Below are positions 32,902-42,593 of a stretch of 64,000 nucleotides of DNA, one piece after another. The position numbers and the translations under genes are program-made. The first letter of the stretch is position 1; each line of letters opens with the position of its first letter. Origin of the DNA: Desmonostoc muscorum FACHB-395. Its GTDB lineage: Bacteria; Cyanobacteriota; Cyanobacteriia; Cyanobacteriales; Nostocaceae. Location: assembly GCF_014698035.1 (NCBI RefSeq), contig NZ_JACJSF010000009.1, positions 113,057 to 177,056 on the forward strand. The letters are read 5' to 3'. The notes beneath the pieces were generated by a model. The model was given only the letters and a program-made list of their open reading frames with translations. It did not search any database and was not told the origin of the DNA.

Positions 32902-33909
32902 TCACCACAACATGTGATTTAGGAAATAACGTAACAGTTTGACTCCGGTTGGTTCTTGATAATTAGTTGGCAATATAGCCAGCATCGCATTTTGTAACTT
33001 CTCCAAAGCTACTTCTATTTCCTGGCGCTTTGGTCTGGTTGTTTGGGCAAAGTGTAACGGTTCACCGACTCGAATTGTTAACTCTTTTCTTAAATAGAGG
33101 TCATGAGTCCCAATCAGTGCAACTGGAATAATCGGTACACCAGCCCGCAAGGCATAAATCACAGTCCCGCGTTTTAAAGGGAGATGCAACTTACCCTCAG
33201 CAGTTCCGAGTCGTCCTTCGGGAAAGAGAATCATCCCATCTCCACGAGTCAAAATTGCCAGGATAATCCGGTCTATCTGTCGGAGTGTGTGTATATCTTC
33301 CCCTGTCGGTACTGTCTGTTTAATTGCTGTAGCTAGCTCAACTAAATCTTGCCTTCCTGCTTTAGCCGCTTCTATGACAGCAACTTCTTCTTTCCACACC
33401 CGTTCCAAAGGAATCACGCCCCCCGCAAAACCCAGGATGAAGCGCTTCCACCACTTGTTATAAAGAGTACGAGCATCGCCCAGGATGTAATAGTGGGGTT
33501 GGGTAGGGAGTTCGGCTAACAGGAGCAAGGGATCTATATGGTGGAGATGGTTGACAGCTAGAATTGCAGGTTTCTGAGGTATTCTTTCGAGATGTTCGAC
33601 CCGTACCTTGAAAAAGGCATGGATGAGCGATCGCATCACAAAACGACGCAGCCCAGAGTTGGCTCTAGGTTCTAAATGCCCCTGATTACCACCTTCCAAG
33701 CGATTGAGGGTTTTTTCGATAATCTGGCGAACAGCGCGATCGCCAGCCGCATCTACACCCTCTTTTACCCGCTTTATACTTGCAGCAGTTAAAGTTTCTA
33801 ATTGTGTACTATCTTCCTGCTGATGGCTAGATTTCGAATCGGTATGAACTTCGGAAATTACCCCATCAGCTTGGTCTTCCTGAACAGATACCTTAGAAGA
33901 ATTTTTGAT
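32902..33909 (-). CDS. 1-acyl-sn-glycerol-3-phosphate acyltransferase-like protein (PlsC family) with a non-standard start
   Basis: Acyltransferase motifs: ILAVNHLHHIDPLLLLAELP (NHxxxxD-type block), GVIPLERVW, ILFPEGRLGTAEGKLHLPLK (FPEGR block) and GVPIIPVALIGTH. It would acylate lysophosphatidate or a related acceptor at the membrane. The conventional start is TTG 33699 (265 residues). However, the frame stays open for 70 codons further upstream and reads an acidic helical extension (SSKVSVQEDQADGVISEVHT and AASIKRVKEGVDAAGDRAVR). It contains no ATG, GTG or TTG, but AAGGAG (33916-33921) lies exactly 6 nt before an ATC at 33909. I therefore extend it to that codon as a hypothesis. Confidence 0.7.
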   Translation of the reverse strand: MKNSSKVSVQEDQADGVISEVHTDSKSSHQQEDSTQLETLTAASIKRVKEGVDAAGDRAVRQIIEKTLNRLEGGNQGHLEPRANSGLRRFVMRSLIHAFFKVRVEHLERIPQKPAILAVNHLHHIDPLLLLAELPTQPHYYILGDARTLYNKWWKRFILGFAGGVIPLERVWKEEVAVIEAAKAGRQDLVELATAIKQTVPTGEDIHTLRQIDRIILAILTRGDGMILFPEGRLGTAEGKLHLPLKRGTVIYALRAGVPIIPVALIGTHDLYLRKELTIRVGEPLHFAQTTRPKRQEIEVALEKLQNAMLAILPTNYQEPTGVKLLRYFLNHMLW

Positions 33910-34110
33910 AAAAATCTCCTTGAATTCATAAATAAATCATAATTCTTGAGGTTATATTATTAACCAACCCACGGTTAGAAATTGTGGAATGCTCTTATCA
34001 AGATTTTAAATAAATTAGCTGTAATTATCGCAATAGCCAGAAGCTATTTTTATACAATCAGTGTTGACATATTAGTAACTTGCTGAGAAGATACCTAAAA
34101 AATTAACCAG

Positions 34111-35031
34111 ATGATTGACCATAGCGATCGCATCGCGTCTCGTAAAGAAGGCACATTCCAAGGTGTTGGAGGACTTGACCTGTATTATCAAAGTTGGCAT
34201 CCAGAGGGTAAAGTCCGGGGAATATTAGCCATTGTGCATGGACTCGGAGCCCACAGCGATCGCTACAGTAATGTAATTCAGCATTTGATACCCAAACAAT
34301 ATGCTATCTATGCCTTAGACTTACGTGGTCATGGACGCTCACCAGGTCAGCGAGGCTATATCAACGCTTGGAGTGAGTTTCGAGAAGATTTGGGAGCCTT
34401 TTTACAGTTAATTCAGACTCAGAATCCTAGCTGCCCAATTTTTCTTTTGGGTCATAGTTTAGGCGGGGTGATTGTCTTAGATTATATTCTGCGCTATCCC
34501 CAACAAGCATCAGTTTTGCAAGGTGTGATCGCTCTCGCGCCAACCTTGGGGAAAGTTGGGATTTCACCGATTCGGGTGCTTTTAGGAAAACTGCTCTCAC
34601 GGGTGTGGCCGCGTTTCACACTGAATACAGGCATTGACATCAGTGCTGGTTCAAGAGATCCGCAGGTTTTAGCTGCGATCGCTCAAGATACACTGCGACA
34701 TACCCTTGGTACTGCCCGTCTAGCTACAGAATTCTTTGCAACAGTTGATTGGATTAATGCTCACGCAGGTGATTGGCAATTACCATTGTTGATTCTCCAC
34801 GGTGGTGCAGACCGAGTGGCTTTACCTGTGGGAAGCGACATCTTTTATCAACGGGTAAACTATACAGATAAACTGAGAATCGAGTATCCAGAAGCCTATC
34901 ACGAAATTCAGCGTGACCTCAATTATCGAGAGGTAATGGCTGATTTGGAGAATTGGTTGCAGGGACATCTACCACCTAAAACAGCGCACTTAGGAAGGGG
35001 AAGTGGTGAGTTAGAGTTTCCTAGTTTTTAG
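34111..35031 (+). CDS. Alpha/beta hydrolase (monoacylglycerol lipase/lysophospholipase-like)
   Basis: 306 residues of the serine aminopeptidase/monoglyceride-lipase group. LAIVHGLGAHSDRYSNVIQH forms the oxyanion region, DLRGHGRSPGQRGY is typical, the nucleophile is Ser in LLGHSLGGVIVLDY (about 114), and the acid and base are in LHGGADRVALP and EAYHEIQRD. Expected to hydrolyse acylglycerols or lysolipids. No signal peptide. It lies divergent from the PlsC-like gene, 200 bp apart; both act on lipids but a link is only suggestive. Confidence 0.88.
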   Translation: MIDHSDRIASRKEGTFQGVGGLDLYYQSWHPEGKVRGILAIVHGLGAHSDRYSNVIQHLIPKQYAIYALDLRGHGRSPGQRGYINAWSEFREDLGAFLQLIQTQNPSCPIFLLGHSLGGVIVLDYILRYPQQASVLQGVIALAPTLGKVGISPIRVLLGKLLSRVWPRFTLNTGIDISAGSRDPQVLAAIAQDTLRHTLGTARLATEFFATVDWINAHAGDWQLPLLILHGGADRVALPVGSDIFYQRVNYTDKLRIEYPEAYHEIQRDLNYREVMADLENWLQGHLPPKTAHLGRGSGELEFPSF

Positions 35032-35107
35032 CTGCATAACCACTTTTTATGCCTATAAACCAATACAGTTCAGTTAAGGCTAAAATCCTTTGTCAAATTC
35101 AATTTTT

Positions 35108-35150
35108 TTAACGAACCACAGAGGCACAGAGGACACCGAGAGAAGAAAGA
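35108..35150 (+). repeat. CGAACCACAGAGGCACAGAG dispersed element
   Basis: ACGAACCACAGAGGCACAGA, then GGACACCGAGAGAAG: another copy of the element seen at 5047, 5889, 30500 (complement) and 57950 (complement). It is followed by two GCGATCGC octamers at 35174 and 35202. Confidence 0.6.
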
Positions 35151-35219
35151 AATGCTTAACCCAAGCGTATTCTGCGATCGCATCTACTTTTATCAAATAA
35201 GCGATCGCAGATTAAAGAG

Positions 35220-35549
35220 TCAGTTATGTACATTATCTGAAAAATATGTTGCTGAGGATAGAGAGTTTTTGCTAACCAAGATAGGTTCTCCCTTTACTCC
35301 TCCACGGGTAAGAGTACAAATTTTATAAAGGTTTTCGCACTCAAAGATTGCCATAACTAGCTCTTTCCCCGTTTGATAAGAGGATGGTAAGGGTTTACCT
35401 ACCTCGCATTCCATATCAATTTCGCGATCGCGCCACTGTAACTTCCAAATACGCTTTTCGGTTATTGGTGCTTTGACAGACTGAGCAAAAGCATTATACA
35501 CCTGCTCTGCTTTGATATCATCCTTGGCTGCTGGCACAAAAAACTTCAT
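35220..35549 (-). CDS. Hypothetical protein
   Basis: 109 residues, MKFFVPAAKDDIKAEQVYNA, then KRIWKLQWRDREIDMECEVG and ELVMAIFECENLYKICTLTR. The pattern of strands suggests a small alpha/beta protein; no family is recognised. It has an intact ATG frame and lies 50 bp after an SDR gene on the same strand. Function unknown. Confidence 0.6.
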   Translation of the reverse strand: MKFFVPAAKDDIKAEQVYNAFAQSVKAPITEKRIWKLQWRDREIDMECEVGKPLPSSYQTGKELVMAIFECENLYKICTLTRGGVKGEPILVSKNSLSSATYFSDNVHN

Positions 35550-35599
35550 AGGCTTTGGTTACAAGTAATGTGAGTTTCACTAGCATCAGCGTAACGCAG

Positions 35600-36370
35600 T
35601 TACCAAGGCAATCTGCTTCCATCCCACGAGAAAAACTGCCCACTATCGCCTTCTTGAAGCTGTTCAATCACAGCCAATAATTGGGAAACCGTGTGTTCCA
35701 CTGAGAATAATTTTTCCGCAGGTACATTTTTCTGGAAAGGACGGGAAAGGCGCGTATCAGTTGTACCAGGATGCAATGTAACTATTAATGCTTTCGGACA
35801 ACTTCTTTTATACTCAATTGCCGCAGTCCGCATCAACATATTGAGTGCTGCTTTAGAAGCGCGATAGCCATACCATCCACCAAGTTTGTTATCGCCAATA
35901 CTGCCCAATTTAGCAGAAATACTAGCGAACACACTGCGTTCTCCATGACGCAACAGAGGCAATAGATGTTTAGCTAGCAAGACAGCACCAATACTATTTA
36001 TTTGAAAGTAGCGTAGCAAGTTTTCTGAATTTATCTGTTTTAAGCTTTTTTCAGGTTGCAAAGTATCTTCATGCAACAGTCCTACACAGTTGACTACCAA
36101 ATGCAGTTTGTCAACTTGGGTATGTATTTTGTGAATAGTTTCAACAATCTGCAACTCGTCAGTAATATCCATCTCTAAACAAATTAATCGCCCAGAATGT
36201 TCGTCTACAAGAGCTATTAAATCGGTGGCTAATTCTAGCTGACGAGAAGTTGCAAAAACTTTAGCTATTTTATCATCCTGTAGCAATCTTTTTACAAAAC
36301 CAAAACCAATACCTTGGCTGGCTCCCACAATCAATACGTTTACAGAATTTATTTCATCGTTTAAAGACAT
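35600..36370 (-). CDS. Short-chain dehydrogenase/reductase
   Basis: 256 residues of the SDR fold: cofactor-binding VLIVGASQGIGFGFVKRL (TGxxxGxG variant), DITDELQ acidic strand, VNCVGLLHED, FASISAKLGSIGDNKLGGWY and the YGYRASKAALNMLM Tyr-x3-Lys catalytic pair, with Ser in SISAK. It resembles the C-factor (CsgA) subgroup. Substrate unknown. It precedes the 109-residue hypothetical gene by 50 bp. Confidence 0.88.
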   Translation of the reverse strand: MSLNDEINSVNVLIVGASQGIGFGFVKRLLQDDKIAKVFATSRQLELATDLIALVDEHSGRLICLEMDITDELQIVETIHKIHTQVDKLHLVVNCVGLLHEDTLQPEKSLKQINSENLLRYFQINSIGAVLLAKHLLPLLRHGERSVFASISAKLGSIGDNKLGGWYGYRASKAALNMLMRTAAIEYKRSCPKALIVTLHPGTTDTRLSRPFQKNVPAEKLFSVEHTVSQLLAVIEQLQEGDSGQFFSWDGSRLPW

Positions 36371-36476
36371 AAAATTTTAGGGTCTAATAATATTAAAACT
36401 TAATAATTAGGATAGATATTGGGTTTTTATTCGCTTCACCCAAACTACTAAGATTAGCAAAACAGAACATTTAGGT

Positions 36477-37871
36477 TTATTTACCAATGCAAAACTTGCT
36501 AAAAATCCTATCCAAAACTGATTCTGTTACTTCTTCCCCAGTAATCTCTCCCAGTGCTTGAATTGCACCGCGTAAGTCAATTGTCCAAAAATCTAGAGGA
36601 AGCTGCTGGACAATTGTTGCTTGTACTTGTTCCAAAGATATTTTAGCTTGAGTTAAAGCTGCTGCTTGCCTTTGATTAATGGCTAAATCCATATCAGCAG
36701 CTTGGACTTTTTCTACTTTGACTAGCTCTAAAATTGCTACTTCTAAAGCATCAATACCTTGATTTTGTGCTGCTGCTGTGGCAATTTTAGATTTTGAATT
36801 GGGTATTTGAGATTGAAGAGTTTTTCTTTCGCTTTCTTCTACTAAGTCAATTTTGTTGATGACTAAAATTAATGGACGGTGTTGTACTTGTTCGTAAATT
36901 TCTCGATCGCCTTCTGTCCAACCTGCTGAAGCATCGATGGTAAGCAAGACTAAATCAGCTGCATTGGCGGCACGGCGCGATCGCTCTACGCCAATTTTTT
37001 CCACTTGATCTGTTGTTTCCCGAATCCCGGCTGTATCTAGCACTTGTACGGGAATTCCCCTGACAACTAGCTGGGATTCAACTACATCGCGGGTTGTACC
37101 GGGTAAGTCTGTGACAATGGCGCGATCGCTCCGGCTCCAAGCGTTCAATAAGCTCGACTTACCCACGTTTGGCCGCCCGACAATTGCCACTTTTAACCCT
37201 GTGCGTAACAACTCCCCTTTGTCTTTGGTTGCCAATAACCTCGTTATTTCGGCGGCAATTTTCTCGATTTCTGATATTATTGCTGTATCATCCAACGGCG
37301 GTAAGTCTTCCTCAAAATCGATTCGAGCTTCGATTTCTGCCAAAATATCTAAACAGTTAGCGCGTAACTGCCGGATCGGATGAGCTAATTTTCCCTGTAA
37401 ACCAGCTAAGGCAGTTTGGGCAGCTTGAGGTGATTTAGCTCCCACTAAATCAGCAATACCTTCGGCTTGAGTTAGATCCAATCGCCCATTCAAAAAGGCG
37501 CGGAGAGTAAATTCTCCGGGTTGAGCTAGTCTAGCGCCATTTTCTAAACACAGTTGTAATACCTGTTGCACTGCCATAATTCCCCCGTGGCAATGGAATT
37601 CCACTACATCTTCACGGGTGTAAGAACGAGGTGCTTTCATAATCAGCAATAGGGCTTCATCTACCAATTGTTGGGTTTGAGGATGACGAATATAACCGTA
37701 GAGAATCCGGTGACTTTCCCAAACTTGTCGCCCTGGTGCATGAAAGAGAGTTTGGGCTAGAGCCATTGCTTCAGAACCAGACACCCGCACAATACCAACA
37801 CTACCCTGTTGGGGGACAACAGCAGTTGCGATCGCAGCGATAGTTCCAGTAGTAGCAAAAACTTCTGACAT
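36477..37871 (-). CDS. mnmE: tRNA uridine-5-carboxymethylaminomethyl(34) synthesis GTPase MnmE
   Basis: With MnmG it modifies the wobble uridine of several tRNAs. 464 residues: N-terminal folate-binding domain ([38 protein letters not shown]), then helical domain with an inserted G domain: [17 protein letters not shown] (G1), [31 protein letters not shown] (G3) and [11 protein letters not shown] (G4). The catalytic C-terminal CIGK motif is intact at the last four residues. Normal length. Monocistronic. Confidence 0.97.
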   Translation of the reverse strand: MSEVFATTGTIAAIATAVVPQQGSVGIVRVSGSEAMALAQTLFHAPGRQVWESHRILYGYIRHPQTQQLVDEALLLIMKAPRSYTREDVVEFHCHGGIMAVQQVLQLCLENGARLAQPGEFTLRAFLNGRLDLTQAEGIADLVGAKSPQAAQTALAGLQGKLAHPIRQLRANCLDILAEIEARIDFEEDLPPLDDTAIISEIEKIAAEITRLLATKDKGELLRTGLKVAIVGRPNVGKSSLLNAWSRSDRAIVTDLPGTTRDVVESQLVVRGIPVQVLDTAGIRETTDQVEKIGVERSRRAANAADLVLLTIDASAGWTEGDREIYEQVQHRPLILVINKIDLVEESERKTLQSQIPNSKSKIATAAAQNQGIDALEVAILELVKVEKVQAADMDLAINQRQAAALTQAKISLEQVQATIVQQLPLDFWTIDLRGAIQALGEITGEEVTESVLDRIFSKFCIGK

Positions 37872-38078
37872 GAGTGCCCTTCATAAGAGTGAGAAATTAG
37901 GAGTCAAAATCATAACTCATAACTGATAACTTTCTAAATAGTAGGTGTTTAGACTAATAGGATAGCAACTGGCAAGGTAAAATTTACCTAGAGGTTAATG
38001 CCTGATAGTAAAGAGTTAGGGGTGAATATTAGAACTCACAACTTTATAACTTATAAGTTTTAGAGAGAGGAATTTACT

Positions 38079-38279
38079 GTGGAGCAAAAGATTAACTGTG
38101 CTGTAGCCTGTGTTAACGGATGTGTTTTAGGGGATAAATGCCCCAACATCGAGTTTAGAGAGGCCGCTGCAAAATTTATTGAAGAGACTCCCTTAGACAA
38201 AATGTTGGAGTTGGCACAAGAACGTCTGCGGAAAAAAATGACGGAACCGCCAAAATGGGTTTTTCCTGAAGATCCATAG
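38079..38279 (+). CDS. Small cysteine-containing protein of unknown function
   Basis: 66 residues from GTG 38079, with GAGAGAGG 9 nt upstream. The N-terminus has four cysteines in CAVACVNGCVLGDKC (spacing C-x3-C-x3-C-x5-C), which could bind zinc or an Fe-S cluster. A helix AAAKFIEETPLDKMLELAQE and a short basic region follow. Its neighbours are mnmE (divergent) and a convergent Uma2 gene. The family is not recognised by name, although it looks like a conserved cyanobacterial small protein. Confidence 0.65.
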   Translation: MEQKINCAVACVNGCVLGDKCPNIEFREAAAKFIEETPLDKMLELAQERLRKKMTEPPKWVFPEDP

Positions 38280-38317
38280 CATTCGCACCAACAGGCACAA
38301 GCAAGACAGCGAGGAGC

Positions 38318-38995
38318 TTAAATAGTATCTGGATCTATATTTAATTCTCGCAGTTTTGCCGCCAAGCGATCGCTGCGTTGCTTTTCTTGTTCAGCCTGTT
38401 GTGCGACTTCTTCGGGTGTGGGAACCAGTTTTCCTTCAGGCGTGAAAAAGCGTAGCTTTTCTTGATAAACCCCTAAATGCAAACCTAGCTGTTGACTCCA
38501 CAACCAGCCTTGGGGATTTGGTTCCAACGATTGATATTTACCATCAAGTAAATGAAACCCTGCAAATTCTAACGTTTCTGGATCAAACCAGAAATAATCT
38601 GGTGTGCGAAAGATATCTTGGTAAATTTGTTTTTTGAGTCCCTTGTCAGTGTCACCTGTGCTATCTGAGAGAATTTCTATAATTAGATTAGGATATTTGC
38701 CATCTTCTTCCCAGACAACCCAGCTTTTACGGGGTTTGCGTTCAGTCCCCAGTACGACAAAAAAATCTGGACCCCGGAAGTTTTCTGATTTGCGCTGGTG
38801 TGGACTGTAGTAAATAGTGAGATTACCCGATGCATAAAAGTCATTGCGATTTTGCCACAACCACTCCAAGCATTGGATGAGCAGTGTCATTTGTAGCCGA
38901 TGCAAGTCAGTTTCCAAAGGCGGTTCGTCACTATATAAATCCCCTGGCGGAAATATAACATCTTTTGGGACTTCAAAATCTTTGGTGACAGACAT
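38318..38995 (-). CDS. Uma2 family endonuclease-like protein
   Basis: 225 residues of the Uma2 (DUF820) PD-(D/E)xK group, abundant in cyanobacteria. Visible core: RGPDFFVVLG (Asp), YPNLIIEILSDSTGDTDKGL (Glu-Ile, then Lys), KKQIYQDIFRTPDYFWFDPE and LHLLDG region, ending in a coiled-coil tail EQEKQRSDRLAAKLRELNID. Role in vivo is not established; DNA cleavage is presumed from the fold. A decayed relative lies at 53.9-54.3 kb. Confidence 0.88.
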   Translation of the reverse strand: MSVTKDFEVPKDVIFPPGDLYSDEPPLETDLHRLQMTLLIQCLEWLWQNRNDFYASGNLTIYYSPHQRKSENFRGPDFFVVLGTERKPRKSWVVWEEDGKYPNLIIEILSDSTGDTDKGLKKQIYQDIFRTPDYFWFDPETLEFAGFHLLDGKYQSLEPNPQGWLWSQQLGLHLGVYQEKLRFFTPEGKLVPTPEEVAQQAEQEKQRSDRLAAKLRELNIDPDTI

Positions 38996-39053
38996 GGTGG
39001 CAAGTGTCTCAGTGCTATAAGTTTAGCGTAGCAGTGAGGAGCGTAGACGCTAT

Positions 39054-39632
39054 CTATAAAAACCGTTCGATGATAATCTCGTCCACATACGTTCCTTTAA
39101 TTTTAGCCTGTCTTTGCGCCGTCCCAATTATGTGAAAACCACGTTGGAGATAGCTAGCTAACGCCCCTGCGTTATCGGCGCGAACGTAGATTAATATCTT
39201 TTCGTATCCTTTGGTACGAGCAGTCTCAAAAGTAACCTCGAATAAACTCTTACCAATACCATGTCGTCGGTATAAGATATCTACGTATGTTCCGATGATT
39301 CCCACATGGTCAAAGGCATGTGTGAAGGTTGCAAATGGTTCCATACTTTGAAACCCAACAACCGCTCGATCTGGTAATAGCACAGCGACATGGAACACCC
39401 CACGCTGGGGAAAATTTAAAATATACTCACGTTCGGCATCGACTGTGAGCGGCGTATCAAATGCGGTGTATACACCAGCTTCTATAATTGGGTTCAGAAT
39501 GCCAACAATCGCCGCAGCATCATCCAGTCGTGCAGCACATTCATTTCCGGTGTCTCCTAGAGGTGAGTGCTTTTGCTGGTAGTGATACTTAATAATATTT
39601 GCTTGCTTAATTTCGGGAACACAGTTGAACAA
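39054..39632 (-). CDS. GNAT family N-acetyltransferase
   Basis: About 192 residues. The acetyl-CoA site is seen in YVDILYRRHGIGKSLFEVTF (R/Q-x-x-G-x-G/A type), with YEKILIYVRADNAGALASYL and QRGFHIIGTAQRQAKIKGTY after it, close to phosphinothricin-acetyltransferase-like members. The N-terminus is unclear: no ATG is near, TTG 39632 is used, and NECAARLDDAAAIVGIL seems to be the first conserved strand. It follows the MuiA-like gene by 17 bp on the same strand. Substrate unknown. Confidence 0.8.
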   Translation of the reverse strand: MFNCVPEIKQANIIKYHYQQKHSPLGDTGNECAARLDDAAAIVGILNPIIEAGVYTAFDTPLTVDAEREYILNFPQRGVFHVAVLLPDRAVVGFQSMEPFATFTHAFDHVGIIGTYVDILYRRHGIGKSLFEVTFETARTKGYEKILIYVRADNAGALASYLQRGFHIIGTAQRQAKIKGTYVDEIIIERFL

Positions 39633-39649
39633 TAACGCTAACCTGGACT

Positions 39650-41281
39650 CTAAATATCTAACCCAACAACCATTAAGTCAGGCGGATGTTCAACATTAAA
39701 CTGGTAATATATCTCTCTTTGTTCTTGTGCTGGAAGAGTTAACTGCCATTCTAAAATGCCCATTTCACCAAGTTGAATTTGTGGGTTACTACGGCTAAGG
39801 CGCACTTTAATTTGCTCGTTGCGGCTAACTGGTAATTGTTCAGTTACTTTCAGATTTACTTCTTTGTCGAGTAAGTTAGTAATTATCAACCGATAACTAT
39901 AAGTAATCCGGCGCTGGTTGCTAATCAATCTTTTATCTACTAGACGTTCAACTAATTCGCGCTCAATTTTCAAACCTTCATCCATACCTAAATTCAGTTT
40001 GAATTCTTGTCCTGGTGCAATATTCTCTAACTTAGTTGTCCCAATAAAAACATTGTTGCGGAAAATATTCGCTTTCCCTGGTAACAAAGTCGCACCATTA
40101 GGATTATTTTTCACATTTGCTTGCAGATAAGCAAAACTTACCAAACGCGGCATTGCCACATAATCAAAGCTACAAGGATAATCGTCATTAAAAATTGTCG
40201 TTTTATGGGGTGCGCCATCACTGGGAATATTACCGCCACCATTCAATTTAAAGGTAACTACACTACCTTCTTTGGATACTTCTGCTGTCACACTTTCTGC
40301 TTGGATAAGAACACCATCTGCACCTTCGTCTTCTTCTTGCCAATCGGCTCTGGCAGCAGAGGTAGGCGGTTCTGCTATGCTAGGCAGCAGTGGTGGCTGG
40401 GCAGCAAATCGTCGTTGTCGTAACATTTGTGGACGTGGCGCATCAATATACCAGGGTTCAAGTTTAGGCGGGAGTGTACCTAATCCCGGTTTAGCGGTAG
40501 AAAGGGTGAGATTTGCACCAATCCAATCTTCGCCACTACTTTGAGTAATTTCTGCAAGATAGCCCAGATGCACAATATCGCTGGTAGTGCTAAAGCGCAA
40601 GTCATAAAGCGGAGTCCAACTGGCGCGATTTACTATGTAAGACACCTCTAATTCAAATTCGCCTTCACCTGCAACTTCAACTCCTACAACTATGCTCAAA
40701 CTCTCTTTGGGATGGGGCGTTTGAATTTTTTGCAATGAGGCGCGGAGTGCTTGGAGTTCTTTGTCTAATTCCTGCTGTTGGGTTTTGCACTCTCCAGATG
40801 CGATCGCATATTCACTATACTGGCTTCCGAGAAAGTTCAAAAAATCCAAAGTTTCGCTCAGGCTAAGATTTTTCCGAGACAAACTTTGTGCAAAGGGTTC
40901 CTCTGTTTTTTCACGTAAACCGGCGATAAAACTAGACTGTAATACTAAAGCATCTACTTGGGCTTGCAGGTGTCGTTTTTCTGCTTCTAACTGCTCAATT
41001 TGCCTTGTTAAATGTGCAACTCGCTCTGCCACTGGTTCAGTGGTGTAAATGCGATCGCTACTCACTCCCACCAAACGCACTGCCACTGTCCCTGTACCGC
41101 TAACCCTGATAGACTCAGTTTCTAGAGTCTCTGGCACTGAGGTAATTACTAATTCCTGTTCAATTCCTATTAAATTAACTACACTCCGCCGTGTAACCAA
41201 TGCTCTGTCAGCATAAACTGTAACAGCTACAATCTCGCTTTGTACTGTTTTGCGCCAAGATGGTATTTCCGGGTTAACCAT
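39650..41281 (-). CDS. MuiA-family protein (DUF4139/DUF4140)
   Basis: 543 residues. The N-terminal domain starts VTVYADRALVTRRSVVNLIG, a DUF4140 signature, with a coiled coil at about 85-190 (EQLEAEKRHLQAQVDALVLQ). The C-terminal beta domain contains VSYIVNRASWTPLYDLRFST, and SSGEDWIGANLTLSTAKP, typical DUF4139. Mucoidy-inhibitor A homologues are membrane- or surface-related proteins of unknown mechanism. It has no signal peptide. It probably shares a transcript with the GNAT gene. Confidence 0.85.
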   Translation of the reverse strand: MVNPEIPSWRKTVQSEIVAVTVYADRALVTRRSVVNLIGIEQELVITSVPETLETESIRVSGTGTVAVRLVGVSSDRIYTTEPVAERVAHLTRQIEQLEAEKRHLQAQVDALVLQSSFIAGLREKTEEPFAQSLSRKNLSLSETLDFLNFLGSQYSEYAIASGECKTQQQELDKELQALRASLQKIQTPHPKESLSIVVGVEVAGEGEFELEVSYIVNRASWTPLYDLRFSTTSDIVHLGYLAEITQSSGEDWIGANLTLSTAKPGLGTLPPKLEPWYIDAPRPQMLRQRRFAAQPPLLPSIAEPPTSAARADWQEEDEGADGVLIQAESVTAEVSKEGSVVTFKLNGGGNIPSDGAPHKTTIFNDDYPCSFDYVAMPRLVSFAYLQANVKNNPNGATLLPGKANIFRNNVFIGTTKLENIAPGQEFKLNLGMDEGLKIERELVERLVDKRLISNQRRITYSYRLIITNLLDKEVNLKVTEQLPVSRNEQIKVRLSRSNPQIQLGEMGILEWQLTLPAQEQREIYYQFNVEHPPDLMVVGLDI

Positions 41282-41360
41282 TGCCAGTTTTCCCCCATTT
41301 TTAATTGATTCTGCTGGTTAATTGTCAATGGTTGCCGGTCTAAGAGTCAACCCTTTTGGG

Positions 41361-41415
41361 TAATTCGTAATTCGTAATGACGCTCGCGGACTCGCTAACG
41401 TAATTATGAATTACC
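41361..41415. repeat. Dispersed GTAATGACGCTCG/GACTCGCTAACG repeat
   Basis: ATTCGTAATTCGTAATGACG, then CTCGCGGACTCGCTAACGTA. Opposite orientation to the copy at 16969-17016. It lies between the LysR gene and the MuiA-family gene. Confidence 0.6.
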
Positions 41416-42352
41416 CGTTAATTGGTTCAAGTGTACTAGAAGTAGTATCAGTGTTTTGATCTACAAAATTCCTTGCCGCAGCCAGGAGATAGTCATAATA
41501 GGCACGAGCAACGATAGATAGCTGCTTGCCTGCGGGATAAACCATGTACCAATGTCGCTGAATGGGAAAGTGTTGGACATCTAAAATGCTAAAATCTGAA
41601 GCGTCTAATAGTAAAGTATGACGAGATAAAACCGAAATTCCTAAACCACCTGCGATCGCTTGTTTAATTGCTTCGTTACTTCCCAATTCAAGTTTGACTT
41701 TTACTGTCACCCCTTGTTCTTCAAATAGGCTTTGGACGGCACGACGAGTTCCTGAACCTGGTTCTCGCATAATAAAAGGTTCGTTAGATAGGCGTTGAAT
41801 CGGAATATTTTTTTCTTTGGATAACGGATGATTAACTGGTGCAAAGACTATCAAAGGATTTTCTAAAAATGCCTCACAAGTCACATCCATATTATCTGGA
41901 ACTTGACTCATAATATATAAGTCGTCCAGATTTTGACTCATCCGTTCCAAAATTTGTTCGTGATTCGTTACTTGCAGAGAGATATCAATCCCTGGATAAA
42001 GTTCGCAAAACGGCCCTAACAAACGTGGGATAAAATATTTTGCTGTTGTAATCACTGCCAAGCGTAATTGTCCCTGTTTTAGCCCTTTTAAATCTGCCAC
42101 CTTCATTTCATACTGGGCTATATTTTCAAAAATCTGCCGACAAGTGGCAAATAATTCTCGTCCTGCCTCGGTGAGATACAACCGCTTTCCTACTTGTTCA
42201 AATAATGGCAACCCTACCGATTTTGTGAGTTGCTTAATCTGCATAGAAACGGTAGGTTGGGTGAGAAACAATTCCTCAGCAGCCCGCGTAAAGCTACTGT
42301 GCCGTGCCGCAGCCTCGAATACCTTTAACTGGTGCAGCGTCGCTTGTTTCAA
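41411..42352 (-). CDS. LysR-type transcriptional regulator next to the carboxysome operon
   Basis: 313 residues. The N-terminal helix-turn-helix is LHQLKVFEAAARHSSFTRAA then EELFLTQPTVSMQIKQL, and the C-terminal effector domain contains LRLAVITTAKYFIPRLL and EPGSGTRRAVQSLF. It belongs to the CbbR/CmpR/RbcR-type group that controls Rubisco and CO2-concentrating genes in response to metabolites such as 2-phosphoglycolate or RuBP. It lies 241 bp downstream of ccmO on the same strand and close to the NDH-1MS operon, supporting a role in carbon control. The exact identity (CmpR, RbcR or NdhR) is not decidable here. Confidence 0.88.
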   Translation of the reverse strand: MKQATLHQLKVFEAAARHSSFTRAAEELFLTQPTVSMQIKQLTKSVGLPLFEQVGKRLYLTEAGRELFATCRQIFENIAQYEMKVADLKGLKQGQLRLAVITTAKYFIPRLLGPFCELYPGIDISLQVTNHEQILERMSQNLDDLYIMSQVPDNMDVTCEAFLENPLIVFAPVNHPLSKEKNIPIQRLSNEPFIMREPGSGTRRAVQSLFEEQGVTVKVKLELGSNEAIKQAIAGGLGISVLSRHTLLLDASDFSILDVQHFPIQRHWYMVYPAGKQLSIVARAYYDYLLAAARNFVDQNTDTTSSTLEPING

Positions 42353-42593
42353 AGGTGGTTCTCCTCTATATAGTTATTCATCGATATAAAACTAGTATTA
42401 ACTGAACAGTTGCAAATGGTATAGGAATACCAATAGAAATTTACGAGTTTTATTATAGATAAAACTCTATTATTTCTATTAAAATAAAGGTATTTTATTT
42501 ATAGATTGAAGAAGCTATGATCAAAACAACAAGAAAAGCGTAAGATCCCTTCCACTTCCCGATGAATGATGATTTTCCCAAATTCATCTATCA

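Noticed and set aside
41411..42352. Naming the LysR gene as cmpR, rbcR or ndhR
   Set aside because: The sequence belongs to that group but I cannot separate these paralogues from motifs alone.
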